Source: Paenibacillus catalpae (GTDB taxonomy: Bacteria > Bacillota > Bacilli > Paenibacillales > Paenibacillaceae). From it: a stretch of 64,000 bases of DNA. The notes below the pieces were generated by a model, which saw only the letters and a list, made by a program, of their open reading frames with translations, did not search any database and was not told where the DNA came from. A program made the position numbers and the translations under genes. Below, piece after piece: positions 53,929-62,999 of the stretch. Where the stretch lies: contig NZ_FOMT01000002.1 of NCBI RefSeq assembly GCF_900112695.1, positions 502,479 to 566,478 of the forward strand. Direction: 5' to 3'. Position 1 is the stretch's first letter. Each line of letters starts with the position of its first letter.

Positions 53929-55053
53929 TCAGAACGCCTCCCGTTTACGCATCGTAATGGCGACGAATGCAAGGAACGCTGCCGCTATCGCGGTATTAAG
54001 CCCGATGACCGGGAACACGGCTTGCAAGTCGTCGTTATAGATCAAGCTCATCAACGCTTCATTCGCCCAGCGAAGAGGCGAGACGTTCGCGATTGCGCCG
54101 AAGACGCCGGATGCCTCGTCGACAGGGAAGTAGGCTCCGCCGATCATGGATGCTACTTGAACGAAGATCATCATGACGGCGTTGACCGCATCGTCTTTAA
54201 ATAGGTAGGCGATGCCAAGGCCGAAGCTGACCGCCAGCAGAACTTCGGTGAACAACAGGAGAAATACAAAGCCGAGGTGTTGGCCCCAGTTGGCGTTGAA
54301 CGCGTATTTGCTGAACACGACGACCGCGAGAATGCACAGGAAGTTGATGATGGTGCTAGCAATCACCTTACCCGCGAAGATCTCCATCTTCCCGATGGGG
54401 GCGGCGACCAGTCGGAGCGCCGTCTTCCGCTTCACCTCGCCACGAATGAGCCAGCTAGCCGACATGCAGGCATAGAAGGCAATCATTGTCGATTCCGCAA
54501 TCGCGTAATAATCGATGGAGCCCGGTTTACGGTCTGGATCGATCGAGAACTCCTGGACGAACGAACCGGCCGACATCGATCCCGCGATGATGGCTTGCGC
54601 CGCTTCGGGATCGTTTTTTACAGCTGCCGCGGCCAAGCTATACTTGTCGGCGAACGAGGTTAGCATGCCTTGGATGATATTACTCGAAATTGTCTGACGG
54701 CTGCTTCCGTAGAAGTGAACGCCATTGTCGTCGATCTCCGCGTAAGCCGTAAATTGATTATTCTGAACCGCTTCCTTGCCGTCGATGCCGTTCGCGGCGG
54801 GCGTCAACTCGACGCCTTCTTTGCCGATCGCTTGAGCGAAGCCGTTCCAATAGCTTTGCAGCTGCTGACTCTGGGCGGTATTTTTAACAAGCAGCTTCAT
54901 ATCTCCGACTGCGACTCCGTTATGGAAGGCGTTCGTTAGCGCCGTTCCGAGGATCAATATAAGCACGATCGGAAAAGCAAGCATAAAGATCAGGGTGCGC
55001 TTATCCCGCAAACTTTTCTTGATCTCGAATAATGCAATGTTCAGCACGTTCAC
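53929..55053 (-). CDS. ABC-2 type permease (first subunit)
   Basis: A 374-residue ABC-2 permease with an N-terminal helix, an external domain containing YGSSRQTISSN, and a helical C-terminal part ending in VAITMRKREAF. GTG at 55053 is chosen because AAGGAGG lies 9 bases upstream; longer upstream extensions overlap the ATPase gene. Homologous in layout to the next permease. Confidence 0.88.
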   Translation of the reverse strand: MNVLNIALFEIKKSLRDKRTLIFMLAFPIVLILILGTALTNAFHNGVAVGDMKLLVKNTAQSQQLQSYWNGFAQAIGKEGVELTPAANGIDGKEAVQNNQFTAYAEIDDNGVHFYGSSRQTISSNIIQGMLTSFADKYSLAAAAVKNDPEAAQAIIAGSMSAGSFVQEFSIDPDRKPGSIDYYAIAESTMIAFYACMSASWLIRGEVKRKTALRLVAAPIGKMEIFAGKVIASTIINFLCILAVVVFSKYAFNANWGQHLGFVFLLLFTEVLLAVSFGLGIAYLFKDDAVNAVMMIFVQVASMIGGAYFPVDEASGVFGAIANVSPLRWANEALMSLIYNDDLQAVFPVIGLNTAIAAAFLAFVAITMRKREAF

Positions 55054-55067
55054 GTTCCTCGTCCTCC

Positions 55068-56003
55068 TTAGTCGCGCAGGTTCCGGCCGGTTAAGGTCAG
55101 AAATACCGTCTCCAGATTTGGCGCTTGCTCTTCGACCGAGCTGATCTCGACCTGATCGCGAATCAACTGCTGGATAACCCAATTGAGATTGTTAATCTCG
55201 CCTTTCGACACGATCTTGACCGTTTGTTCTTCCAACCGAACGGAATTGACGCCAGTGGTTCGCTTCAGTGCATCCAGGTCAAGACGCTCGGCGTTCTTCA
55301 CGCCGATCCAGGTCTCCTTCGTATCGGTGATGATCGACTTGAGTTGCTCCTTTGTTCCCTCCGCGATGATCTTGCCGTGGTCGACGATCGCGATACGGGT
55401 ACATAGATCTTCGACCTCTTCCATATAGTGACTCGTATAGATGACCGAGCAGCCCATCTGATTCAGCTTCTTCACCGAGTTCAAAATGTAATTGCGAGAC
55501 TGAGGATCGATACCCACGGTCGGTTCGTCCATGATGATCAGCTTGGGGTGGTGGGCGATGGCGCAGGCGATGTTGAGGCGCCGCTTCATGCCCCCGGAGA
55601 AACTCTTCGGCAGAGCTTTGTGCTTGTCGCCGAGACCGACGAACTCCAGCGCCTCCTCCGTGCGTTCCTTCAGCAGCGACCCGCGGAGACCGTACAGTCC
55701 GGCGAAGAAGCTCACATTCTCGTAGGCGGTCATCTCTTCGTAGATTGCGAGATCCTGCGGTACAATGCCGATGTTCATCTTGGAGAATTTGTTCTCCTTC
55801 ACGATGTTTCTGCCGAGAACTTGGATTTCTCCCTTCGTGATCCGCAGCAGTGAGGAGATCATGTTAATCGTCGTGCTCTTGCCCGCGCCATTCGCTCCGA
55901 GGAAGCCGAAGATTTCTCCTTCGCTAACGCTAAGGTTCATGTTGTCGACGGCGATGAAGTCGCCGAATTTTTTGGTCAGGTTGCGGATTTCCAATACGTT
56001 CAT
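55068..56003 (-). CDS. ABC exporter ATPase
   Basis: A 311-residue protein. Walker A GANGAGKST, Q-loop VPQDLAIYEEMT, signature FSGGMKRRLNIA, Walker B LIIMDEPTVGID and H-loop TSHYMEEVE. A C-terminal 80-residue extension may regulate. ATG 56003 follows GGAGTG. With the two permeases it forms a DrrAB/Ybh-type exporter located next to its own two-component system. Confidence 0.93.
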   Translation of the reverse strand: MNVLEIRNLTKKFGDFIAVDNMNLSVSEGEIFGFLGANGAGKSTTINMISSLLRITKGEIQVLGRNIVKENKFSKMNIGIVPQDLAIYEEMTAYENVSFFAGLYGLRGSLLKERTEEALEFVGLGDKHKALPKSFSGGMKRRLNIACAIAHHPKLIIMDEPTVGIDPQSRNYILNSVKKLNQMGCSVIYTSHYMEEVEDLCTRIAIVDHGKIIAEGTKEQLKSIITDTKETWIGVKNAERLDLDALKRTTGVNSVRLEEQTVKIVSKGEINNLNWVIQQLIRDQVEISSVEEQAPNLETVFLTLTGRNLRD

Positions 56004-56125
56004 CCGTATCACTCCGTTTTCGTTAATGTTCATGGCTTTATTCTAATAAAAAAGGATGACCTCATGTCAGTGCATAAGTTCACCCTTTGCATATGAGAAA
56101 TTTCATGTTTGAAGCGTGAGTTCTT

Positions 56126-57241
56126 TCATCCGCCCTTCTGAAGGGGCAAGAGAGTGGTCACGCGGAAGCCCTTGGCACCGTCGACGATGACGGTTCCCCC
56201 CGCGGACGCTGCTCTCTCCTCCATGCCGACGATGCCCAGCCCTTTGACGATTTTGCCCGCGCCTCTGCCGTTGTCGGCGACGACGGACTGGATCATGCGG
56301 TTCAGCACGCGAATCTCGAACTCGATGGCGGTCGCCCCTCCGTACTTCAGCGAATTGGTGACCGCCTCCGTCGCGTTCTCATGGATGATCTTCCACTGAA
56401 GAGGCGTGATCACATCCAGATCTCCCGCATGGGTGACGGTCGCGTTTATCGAGTGATTGGCGGACAACTCGTCCACGAACAGCCGAAGCCGGTGGATGCC
56501 AAGCTCCTCCGACCGGGGCTTCATATCTTTAAGAGTAAGGCGGATCCGCTCCAGCCCCTCCTTGGAGATGGTGATTGCGTTGCCGAGAAGCTCGGAGGCT
56601 TTATCCGGATTCGCGCCAAGCAGACGCCTGGACGCTTCCATCTGGATAAGCGCCCCGGCCATCGCGTGGCCGACTTCGTCGTGAATCTGCTGCGACAGCC
56701 GATTGCGCTCCTCCAGCTTGATTGTGTACTTGGATTGGCGAATATACTCCTCGTTCATGCTAAGGGATTGCTTCAGACGCTGCAGATCGAGGCGAAGCGT
56801 CTCCTTCTCCTCGCCGATCTTCTCGAGTTTCTCCGTATGAACCCGCAAGGCATAGTAGAGAAGAAGGCTTAAGGAGGTTGAGAGAAGATAGACCGGAATC
56901 TCGTCGTTTGGAATGAGGAACAGCGGCACAAGTCCAAGCAGCAGGGCGAAGCGGTTTCTTCCTCCCAGCAGCAGCACAATCTCATAGAGATTGACGGGCA
57001 GCAGAAGGATAAAAATCGTATTCATACGAAAGGCGAGCAGAGCGACCAGTACGGCCGAAGCGACCGATCCCAGCAGCTGAAACCGTCTTTGCTTTTTCAG
57101 AATCGGAATGGCCATGTTCACGCATAAATAGGACAAGTAGGCTAGCATCTCCCACGGAGATGCTCCGCGCACGACGGAATAAGAGACGAAAATGACGTAG
57201 AAAAGCAACGCAGCCTTGTTGCCAATGATCCAAAATTCCAT
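56126..57241 (-). CDS. NarL-type sensor histidine kinase
   Basis: A 371-residue protein with five to six N-terminal membrane helices, a HisKA_3 motif with phosphorylated His in LSQQIHDEVGHAMAG (H187), and an HATPase region with ENATEAVTNSLKYGGA and VADNGRGAGKIVKGLGIVGMEERA. The gene is 11 bases after the response regulator. It probably senses a membrane or drug signal that induces the adjacent ABC exporter, as for YvfT in Bacillus. Confidence 0.92.
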   Translation of the reverse strand: MEFWIIGNKAALLFYVIFVSYSVVRGASPWEMLAYLSYLCVNMAIPILKKQRRFQLLGSVASAVLVALLAFRMNTIFILLLPVNLYEIVLLLGGRNRFALLLGLVPLFLIPNDEIPVYLLSTSLSLLLYYALRVHTEKLEKIGEEKETLRLDLQRLKQSLSMNEEYIRQSKYTIKLEERNRLSQQIHDEVGHAMAGALIQMEASRRLLGANPDKASELLGNAITISKEGLERIRLTLKDMKPRSEELGIHRLRLFVDELSANHSINATVTHAGDLDVITPLQWKIIHENATEAVTNSLKYGGATAIEFEIRVLNRMIQSVVADNGRGAGKIVKGLGIVGMEERAASAGGTVIVDGAKGFRVTTLLPLQKGG

Positions 57242-57252
57242 GTCGCGACTCC

Positions 57253-57987
57253 CTAATCTTCGGATTGCTTGACTTCACCCGTCAAATAATAGATCGCAAT
57301 CTGCGTTCTGTGCTCAAGTCCCGTCTTGTTCAGGATGGACGTGATGTAATTGGCGGCAGTGCCTTCGGAGATGAACAACTTCTTCGAGATTTCCTTATTA
57401 GAGAGCCCTTTAGCGATCTGTGCCATGATGTCGAGCTCCCGCTCCGTGAACAGGCTGCGGTCAATTCGATCCGAACCGGAGGACGGAGCGGCAGCGGGTT
57501 GAACCGGATCGAAAGCGGCAGCATGACCGTTATGCTGCTCATGGCCGGTCTGAGGTTTCAATTGCGCACCAGTCAACAGATTGGATTTGATCGTATTCAG
57601 AACGACGTCTTGGAGAACGTGATGGTCGTTATAGACGCTCTTTATGGCATCCCGGATTCTTTCGGGGTCGTTGTTCTTGAGGAGGTACCCTCTGGCGCCC
57701 GACCGCACTGCCTCGAGAATGTATTCGTCATCGTCGAACGTGGTAAGGATCAGCGGCTTGGCCTTCGTCTGCTCTGTCAAGAGACGGGTTGCCTCGACGC
57801 CGTTCATGTTCGGCATTCGCACGTCGAGCAGGGCGACGTCCACTTCGTGCGAGCGGCAATATTCGACCGCCTCCGCTCCGTCGCCGACGGTGGCGACCAC
57901 ATCGAATTCGTCGAACGTGGTGAGGATGATCTTCATTCCTTCACGGATAAACGAATTATCATCCGCGATCAGCACTTTTATTTTCAA
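57253..57987 (-). CDS. NarL/LuxR-type response regulator
   Basis: A 244-residue protein: receiver domain with D9/D10 and phospho-acceptor D55 (LLDVRMPNMNG), Lys in YLLKNNDP, then a Ser/Pro/Ala-rich linker of about 35 residues and a LuxR HTH (FTERELDIMAQIAKGLSNKEISKKLFISEGTAANYITSIL). TTG 57987 is chosen since GAGGAGG lies 9 bases upstream; an earlier ATG would put that site inside the gene. It heads the RR-HK-ABC array. Confidence 0.9.
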   Translation of the reverse strand: MKIKVLIADDNSFIREGMKIILTTFDEFDVVATVGDGAEAVEYCRSHEVDVALLDVRMPNMNGVEATRLLTEQTKAKPLILTTFDDDEYILEAVRSGARGYLLKNNDPERIRDAIKSVYNDHHVLQDVVLNTIKSNLLTGAQLKPQTGHEQHNGHAAAFDPVQPAAAPSSGSDRIDRSLFTERELDIMAQIAKGLSNKEISKKLFISEGTAANYITSILNKTGLEHRTQIAIYYLTGEVKQSED

Positions 57988-58145
57988 TGGATAGAGCCTC
58001 CTCATGAACTTGCTTGCGCAGCGTATACATTAATACAAGAATATACCAATCGCGTGTTATCCGACAATCGAATAGCCTAAGAATCTTTAGCATAAAATCG
58101 ATAGGAGCGAACGCCGGTTAGTTTAAGGAGAGGTTGATCACTAAC

Positions 58146-58679
58146 ATGGATAAAATATTAGAAGCGCTTCTCGGAGGAGTTAAGAAGCAATATTCGAAAT
58201 CTAAAGCAATGATTCCACCAAAGGTATATGATGTATCACCTCAAAGCCAGAAAGAAATATTCGACATGAAATTCCCTGGGCTTTATATTTTTTATGGCCA
58301 GACGAGCTATTGCTCCAAACAAAAGGTACTTTACATAGGAATATCCGGAGCAAAAGGTGGTGTCGGGATAGGAGTTCAAAATCAAATCAACAAACGTAAA
58401 TCGGATCCTGATTTTCAAAAAAACATGAAAGAGTTGGGTTATGATGGAGTAATTCACTATGACACGGCTAGTTTCCTAGACAGTACGAAGGCGACAGTAC
58501 TATTAGAAGAGATACATATCGTTGAGTTTGAAGGGAAAGAAAACCTGAAGCTAGTTGAGATGTTCCTTTGCATCGAAGAAGAACCCCTTTTCTGTAATAG
58601 GCATATTACTGAACCGATGAAAGATCGGCATAAACGCTATATGGAAGAGTGTGAGGACGAGGTACTCCAAGCCGATTAA
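58146..58679 (+). CDS. GIY-YIG-like domain protein of unknown function
   Basis: About 177 residues. The part PGLYIFYGQ...KVLYIGIS resembles the GIY-YIG nuclease fold start, followed by a helical region and EEIHIVEFEGKENL; the catalytic Arg and Glu are not identified with certainty. The protein is rich in Lys/Glu. It stands alone between an exporter operon and an R1 copy. A TTG at 58134 is too near the AAGGAG site; ATG 58146 is slightly far. Possibly part of a small defence or repair function; not established. Confidence 0.55.
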   Translation: MDKILEALLGGVKKQYSKSKAMIPPKVYDVSPQSQKEIFDMKFPGLYIFYGQTSYCSKQKVLYIGISGAKGGVGIGVQNQINKRKSDPDFQKNMKELGYDGVIHYDTASFLDSTKATVLLEEIHIVEFEGKENLKLVEMFLCIEEEPLFCNRHITEPMKDRHKRYMEECEDEVLQAD

Positions 58680-58732
58680 ACATGAATATGAAAGATGATA
58701 TAATTCATTGAATTCAAAGCTATATACACCCA

Positions 58733-58790
58733 CGACGAAGCTGCCGCAATTATCGGCGGCTTCGTCACGTTAACTGGCAGTTTGACGCGA
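58733..58790 (+). repeat. R1-like repeat copy
   Basis: Hairpin CGACGAAGCTGCCGC / CGGCGGCTTCGTCA followed by CGTTAACTGGCAGTTTGACGCGA. The leading palindrome is not clear. Confidence 0.6.
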
Positions 58791-58921
58791 CTTTCAATCA
58801 AAGAAAAAGTATAAAACTACATGGAGACTTACACCGAGGAACGTTAGCTGAGGGGCTTGTTTCCGAACCTTAAGCTTTTAGATGATCTGAAATCGTATTT
58901 ATCAATACGGAGGGTTGCCTG

Positions 58922-59458
58922 ATGGAGAAAGAGATACGATTAATAGAGGAAAGTGATTACGAAAAGGCGTATACATTTCAGTGCGAGTATTTGGATAGAG
59001 AGAACTTTGAGGATTTTATGCAGCGAGTGAAAAGTGATCCTGACTTGTACTTCGTAACAGTGGATGGCAGTGAAGTGGTTGGTATTTGCTATGGAAGTCC
59101 GTCTAAGAGAAATGATTCAGTCATTAATTTGAATGGGATCGCGGTTAATCTGGATGTTACTAAGAAATATGCTAGAGTTGGGCTGGGAACAAACATGATG
59201 CGGATCTTTGAAACGGCTGTGAAGAAAAGAAGCTATTATATAATTGGCGTAGGTTCAGCGGACGATCCAAAAGTGGAAGCTTTTTATTTAAAAAATGGAT
59301 TTAAACCAACGGAATTGGTAGTCAAAGGTTCAAATCTGGAGGAAATTGAGAGAGTCCGCGTAATTGACTATGAAAGCGGGATTTTACGAAGAGAAGAACT
59401 AAGACGTAAATATAATCCAAGAGAAGTGATCTTCGTTTTAGAAAAGGATTTAGAATGA
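58922..59458 (+). CDS. GNAT-family acetyltransferase
   Basis: A 178-residue GNAT protein: IRLIEESDYEKAYTFQCEYL, core VVGICYGSP..., acetyl-CoA loop KYARVGLGTNMMRIFE and the C-terminal AFYLKNGFKPTELV. Substrate unknown. ATG 58922 follows GGAGGGTTG. The stop is 24 bases before the GH5 gene. Confidence 0.85.
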   Translation: MEKEIRLIEESDYEKAYTFQCEYLDRENFEDFMQRVKSDPDLYFVTVDGSEVVGICYGSPSKRNDSVINLNGIAVNLDVTKKYARVGLGTNMMRIFETAVKKRSYYIIGVGSADDPKVEAFYLKNGFKPTELVVKGSNLEEIERVRVIDYESGILRREELRRKYNPREVIFVLEKDLE

Positions 59459-59482
59459 ATGACTTCAAGGGGGGCTGTGAAA

Positions 59483-60757
59483 TTGAAAAAATGGAGTATT
59501 GCACTCATTGTCTCGCTGCTCATGTTTGTCTTGCAAACGGGGTGTACGGGTGGCACGCAAAACCCAGGGAAAGAGGTATCGAACAAGGCGGAGAATGCCA
59601 AGCCAGCAACCAGCAAAGCGGAGGAGAATACGCTGTCTCCCAAGCCAACTACGGCTGCTTTGCCAGCGGCTACGCCGGCCCCGAAGCTGCCGAAGCGTGA
59701 CCCGCAGTCAGCGCCGCTTGACGTATTTCAACAGGCGAAACAGCTCGGGAGAGGTGTCAATCTTGGCAATGCACTTGAAGCTCCGATAGAAGGGCAATGG
59801 GGAATCATTTTACAGGAAAGCGACTTCAAGACGATCAAGGATGCAGGCTTCGAAACGGTCCGCGTTCCGATCAAGTGGTCGGCGCATGCGGACGCGGAGG
59901 CTCCTTACGCTATTGATGCCGAGTTTTTCGAACGCATTGATTGGGTCGTCGACCAGGCGCTGAAGCAGGGGCTGAACGTGGTTCTTGACATGCACCATTT
60001 CGATGAGATCTATCTGAATCCAGATGAGCAGGAGGCTCGTTTTCTGGCGCTGTGGAAGCAAATCTCGTCACGGTACAAGGAGCTTCCCAGCAATGTGTAT
60101 TTTGAGCTGCTCAATGAACCAAACGGTTCTCTGACCTGGTCAAAATGGAATAGAATGCTGAAGAAAGCGCTCGATACGATTCGAAGCGAGGATCAGTGGC
60201 ATACGGTCATTATCGGCTCCGTCAACTGGAACAATTATGCTGATCTTGTGTCGCTAGACATTCCGGTTAACGAACACAACGTTATCGTTACATTCCATTA
60301 TTACGATCCTTTTCCCTTCACTCACCAGGGAGCAGAATGGGCAGGTCCAGAAATCGGAACCAGCGGCGTTATTTGGCCAGGTCCCCCGGCGCAGAAGGTT
60401 GAACCAGTCACTTCCGCCAAGCAGGTGAAGTGGGTGGACGATTGGTTCCAGGATTACAATACGAAACCGGTGGAAACGAATCCAGCAGGTCCCAATTCGA
60501 TTGTGGAAGCATTCGATAAGGTGAACAATTGGGCAAAGGAGCACCATCGCCCGATCTATCTTGGCGAATTCGGCGCGTACAGCAAAGCCGATATGCCTTC
60601 ACGAGCACGATGGACGACTTTTGTGCGAGAGGAAGCGGAGAAGCGCGGTTTCAGCTGGGCTTATTGGGAATATAGCTCGGGCTTCGGCGTATTCGACCCA
60701 ATCGCTAATCAGTATCAGAAGGAATTGCTGGAAGCGCTTATTCCTCATAAGGAATAG
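59483..60757 (+). CDS. GH5 cellulase-type lipoprotein
   Basis: About 424 residues. TTG 59483 is favoured because AAGGGGGG ends 8 bases before it; the product then has a lipoprotein signal peptide with lipobox LQTGC (Cys about residue 21), a Pro/Thr/Ala-rich linker of about 45 residues and a GH5 domain. Catalytic sites: acid/base Glu in FELLNEPNGS, nucleophile Glu in YLGEFGAYS; substrate-binding HY in IVTFHYYDPFPF. It is probably a surface-bound endoglucanase or mannanase, complementing the GH43 enzymes at the left end. Confidence 0.92.
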   Translation: MKKWSIALIVSLLMFVLQTGCTGGTQNPGKEVSNKAENAKPATSKAEENTLSPKPTTAALPAATPAPKLPKRDPQSAPLDVFQQAKQLGRGVNLGNALEAPIEGQWGIILQESDFKTIKDAGFETVRVPIKWSAHADAEAPYAIDAEFFERIDWVVDQALKQGLNVVLDMHHFDEIYLNPDEQEARFLALWKQISSRYKELPSNVYFELLNEPNGSLTWSKWNRMLKKALDTIRSEDQWHTVIIGSVNWNNYADLVSLDIPVNEHNVIVTFHYYDPFPFTHQGAEWAGPEIGTSGVIWPGPPAQKVEPVTSAKQVKWVDDWFQDYNTKPVETNPAGPNSIVEAFDKVNNWAKEHHRPIYLGEFGAYSKADMPSRARWTTFVREEAEKRGFSWAYWEYSSGFGVFDPIANQYQKELLEALIPHKE

Positions 60758-60802
60758 TAAGGAATAAGATGCAATAAGCTTCGGAATAAAGCATAATAAT
60801 TT

Positions 60803-60872
60803 GTCGGTTGAGTCCGAATGAAGTCCGCGTAAATCGCGGGCTTTTTTATTTAGTGGGATCAAGTTCTTGTCA
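60803..60872. repeat. Degenerate R2 copy
   Basis: TGTCGGTTGAGTCCG, hairpin CCGCGTAAATCGCGG, GCTTTTTTATTT, then GGGATCAAGTTCTTGTCAC. Confidence 0.55.
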
Positions 60873-60904
60873 CTTAGAAACTTATTTATATCAGTAAAAA
60901 ATGA

Positions 60905-60977
60905 TTGAGCTCGCTCGAGGAACCATAGCTCAATACAACGCCTACGACGTAGCTGCCGGCATTATCGGCAGTTTTAC
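60905..60977 (+). repeat. R1-like repeat copy
   Basis: TTGAGCTCGCTCGAGGAACCATAGCTCAA palindrome halves (split by GCTCGAGGAACC), hairpin GCTGCCGGC / CGGCAG, TTTTACTTT. It joins directly to the SLH remnant. Confidence 0.65.
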
Positions 60978-61166
60978 TTTGCGGCAAATGCCATTAACAA
61001 TCTCCACGCCTTAGGCTTGATCAATGGCTATGGCGACGGCACTTTCAAGCCAAACCAGGTCATCACGAGTGCGGAGGCGCCTGATGCGAACACATCGCGC
61101 GAAGAGGCCGTCGTGCTTGTTCTCCGCACGCTTGGCAAAGCGTTGGAGCTTGACTTGAAGCTGTAA
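60978..61166 (+). pseudogene. SLH-domain remnant
   Basis: The frame FAANAINNLHALGLINGYGDGTFKPNQVITSAE ... SREEAVVLVLRTLGKAL, then a stop, is a standard SLH signature (AI..L...GLI.GYGDGTF.P...ITR.E). There is no start codon or upstream protein. It borders directly on an R1 hairpin, so it appears to be the end of a deleted surface protein. Confidence 0.7.
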
Positions 61167-61198
61167 ATGATATAATTCTCTAAATTTAGAAGAATAGG

Positions 61199-61230
61199 CG
61201 GTGAAGGGGCCCTCCCTTCACCATTTTTTA
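61199..61230 (+). terminator. Terminator after the SLH remnant
   Basis: GGTGAAGGG / CCCTTCACC stem then ATTTTTT; still recognisable although the gene is decayed. Confidence 0.8.
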
Positions 61231-61343
61231 TAGGGTAGCTCCTATTTTACAAAAACAACGTATTCGCTTAACGGACAGGCAATACTCCCCCGTTAGGATG
61301 GGATAGATTACCGAACGATTACGATAGCGGAAGGAGTGCAATT

Positions 61344-62186
61344 ATGAGATTAATCTTAATGGGAGATTTGCATTACCACGACATCGACGAGGCCGTAGAA
61401 GGTCTGCGCGAGGCACGAGCTGCATTTTACGAGACGTACTTGGGGCGTTTTCTGGAAATGGATGCTAACTATCATATTTCGCTCGGCGATTTGACAAACT
61501 ACGGAACGGTGTCGGAGCTGCGGGAGGTATACGAGATTCTCGGCAGCAAGGAAAGATCGTTCATCCATGTGCTGGGCAACCACGACCTGTACGCGCAAAA
61601 GAAGATGGACGTGCTGAGAATGACCGGTCAGAAGGAATATCACGCGATTGACGCCGGCAAAGCTATTCTGGTGTTTCTGAATACCGCGAAGGAAATGGAC
61701 TTCGAGGATTGGGGCGGATGGATTGACGAGGAACAGCTGCACTGGTTCGAGCAGACTGTTAAAACTTCCGGCTCAAAGCCGATGCTCGTCTTTGCTCATC
61801 ATCCGGTGTTCGAAACCACGGCGAGGTCCGAGAAGGAGAAAGGCTCGATTCATCCGGACATTGATATGTGGTCCATCCTTAAGCAGAAGCAAGGACAAGG
61901 TCTCTTCTTCAACGGCCATACGCATGTCGATTCGATCATCCGGCAGCATAATTGGACCTTCGTACAGCTGTCCGCCGGGCTCGACCAGCACGGCTTCAGG
62001 ATCGTCGATATGAAGGAAGATGAAATCCGAATCATGGCCGTCGATGTCACCGATGCAGCACTAACGGATCATGCTCCGATTCTGCATCGGCATATGAAGC
62101 ATTTCGGGCATAATCCCGACGCGCGGGGAATGGATGCGGACCGTGAGACAATCGTCAACCTATTGACGACCGTGCAAGGAGGATAA
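61344..62186 (+). CDS. Calcineurin-like metallophosphoesterase
   Basis: A 280-residue phosphoesterase with all five metallophosphoesterase motifs: MGDLHYHD, SLGDLTNYG, LGNHDLY, FAHHP and FNGHTHVD. With two metal ions it hydrolyses phosphodiesters or phosphomonoesters. ATG 61344 follows GGAAGGAG. The next genes are a GlpP antiterminator and a UgpB-like binding protein, so it may release glycerol-3-phosphate from glycerophosphodiesters (GpdQ-like). The gap to glpP is 3 bases. Confidence 0.9.
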   Translation: MRLILMGDLHYHDIDEAVEGLREARAAFYETYLGRFLEMDANYHISLGDLTNYGTVSELREVYEILGSKERSFIHVLGNHDLYAQKKMDVLRMTGQKEYHAIDAGKAILVFLNTAKEMDFEDWGGWIDEEQLHWFEQTVKTSGSKPMLVFAHHPVFETTARSEKEKGSIHPDIDMWSILKQKQGQGLFFNGHTHVDSIIRQHNWTFVQLSAGLDQHGFRIVDMKEDEIRIMAVDVTDAALTDHAPILHRHMKHFGHNPDARGMDADRETIVNLLTTVQGG

Positions 62187-62189
62187 CCG

Positions 62190-62813
62190 ATGGCAAGCTC
62201 GACCCCGCATGACCTGTTCCTCAAACGGCTGCACGAGCATCGGATGATTGCTTCCATCAAGGAGCCGAAGCATATCGAAACGGCTTTGGCGCGGAGCGAC
62301 CGGCTGAGCGGCATCTTCCTGCTGACTGGCCATATCGGCGTGATAAAGGGATACGTGGATGTCTTCAAGATGCATGGGCTTCCGGTCTTCCTGCATTTGG
62401 AGAAAATCGGCGGGCTGAACACGGACATTTACGGGCTGGAATATTTGGCGAAGGTGATCAAGCCCACAGGCATTATATCGACCAAGACGAGCGTGGTGAA
62501 GACCGCAAGGAAGATGGGGCTGCTTACGATCCAGCGTTTTTTTCTCATTGATACCGAAGGGCTGGACAATATCGCCAAAAGCTTAAGCCAGACTGAGCCT
62601 GACGTCATCGAGGTAATGCCTGCCCGCATTCCGGAGGTTATCAGCATGGTTAAAACCATCACTTCCTTGCCGGTGATTACCGGGGGCTTGCTGTTTGATG
62701 AAGAACAGGCGCTTGCCTGCCTGCAAAGCGGAGCGGCCGCCATTTCTTCTTCCAATGCCGAGCTTTGGAGGAAGCGCTATCTCCAAGAGGAAAAATTACG
62801 GAGATTCATATAA
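62190..62813 (+). CDS. glpP: GlpP-family glycerol-3-phosphate-responsive antiterminator
   Basis: A 207-residue protein with the GlpP pattern: IASIKEPKHIETAL, IFLLTGHIGVIKGYVDVFKMHGLPVFLHLEKIGGL, GIISTKTSVVKTARKMGLLTIQRFFLIDTE, DVIEVMPARIPEVI and PVITGGLLFDEEQA. GlpP binds glycerol-3-phosphate and acts on leader RNA to prevent termination. It is placed between a phosphoesterase and, downstream, a terminator-preceded UgpB-like gene, the expected target. Confidence 0.93.
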   Translation: MASSTPHDLFLKRLHEHRMIASIKEPKHIETALARSDRLSGIFLLTGHIGVIKGYVDVFKMHGLPVFLHLEKIGGLNTDIYGLEYLAKVIKPTGIISTKTSVVKTARKMGLLTIQRFFLIDTEGLDNIAKSLSQTEPDVIEVMPARIPEVISMVKTITSLPVITGGLLFDEEQALACLQSGAAAISSSNAELWRKRYLQEEKLRRFI

Positions 62814-62898
62814 TCTTAGTAAAGCGAAGACATTGCGTTAATACTTGTCCCTTAGTATTCAAAGTGAAAAGTAAATAGCAATTGGTTGGAGCATTGGA

Positions 62899-62953
62899 GA
62901 AACCTTAACCCGCCGCGGACGAAAGACCGCGGTTGGATTAAGGTTTCTTTTTT
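62899..62953 (+). terminator. Leader terminator between glpP and the UgpB-like gene
   Basis: The long stem AAACCTTAACC(CG)CCGCGG / CCGCGG(TT)GGATTAAGGTTT with an ACGAAAGA loop is followed by TTTTTT, 46 bases before the next ATG. It resembles the GlpP-controlled terminators before glpFK and glpD in Bacillus, though the sequence-specific site cannot be verified. Confidence 0.8.
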
Positions 62954-62999
62954 GCAGCTCAAGCTCTTTAACACAAAAAAATTATTGGAGGAACTAACC

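Noticed and set aside
53023..55853. Several long plus-strand frames opposite the ABC operon
   Set aside because: They are GC-driven shadows of the minus-strand ABC genes, which have full motif support.
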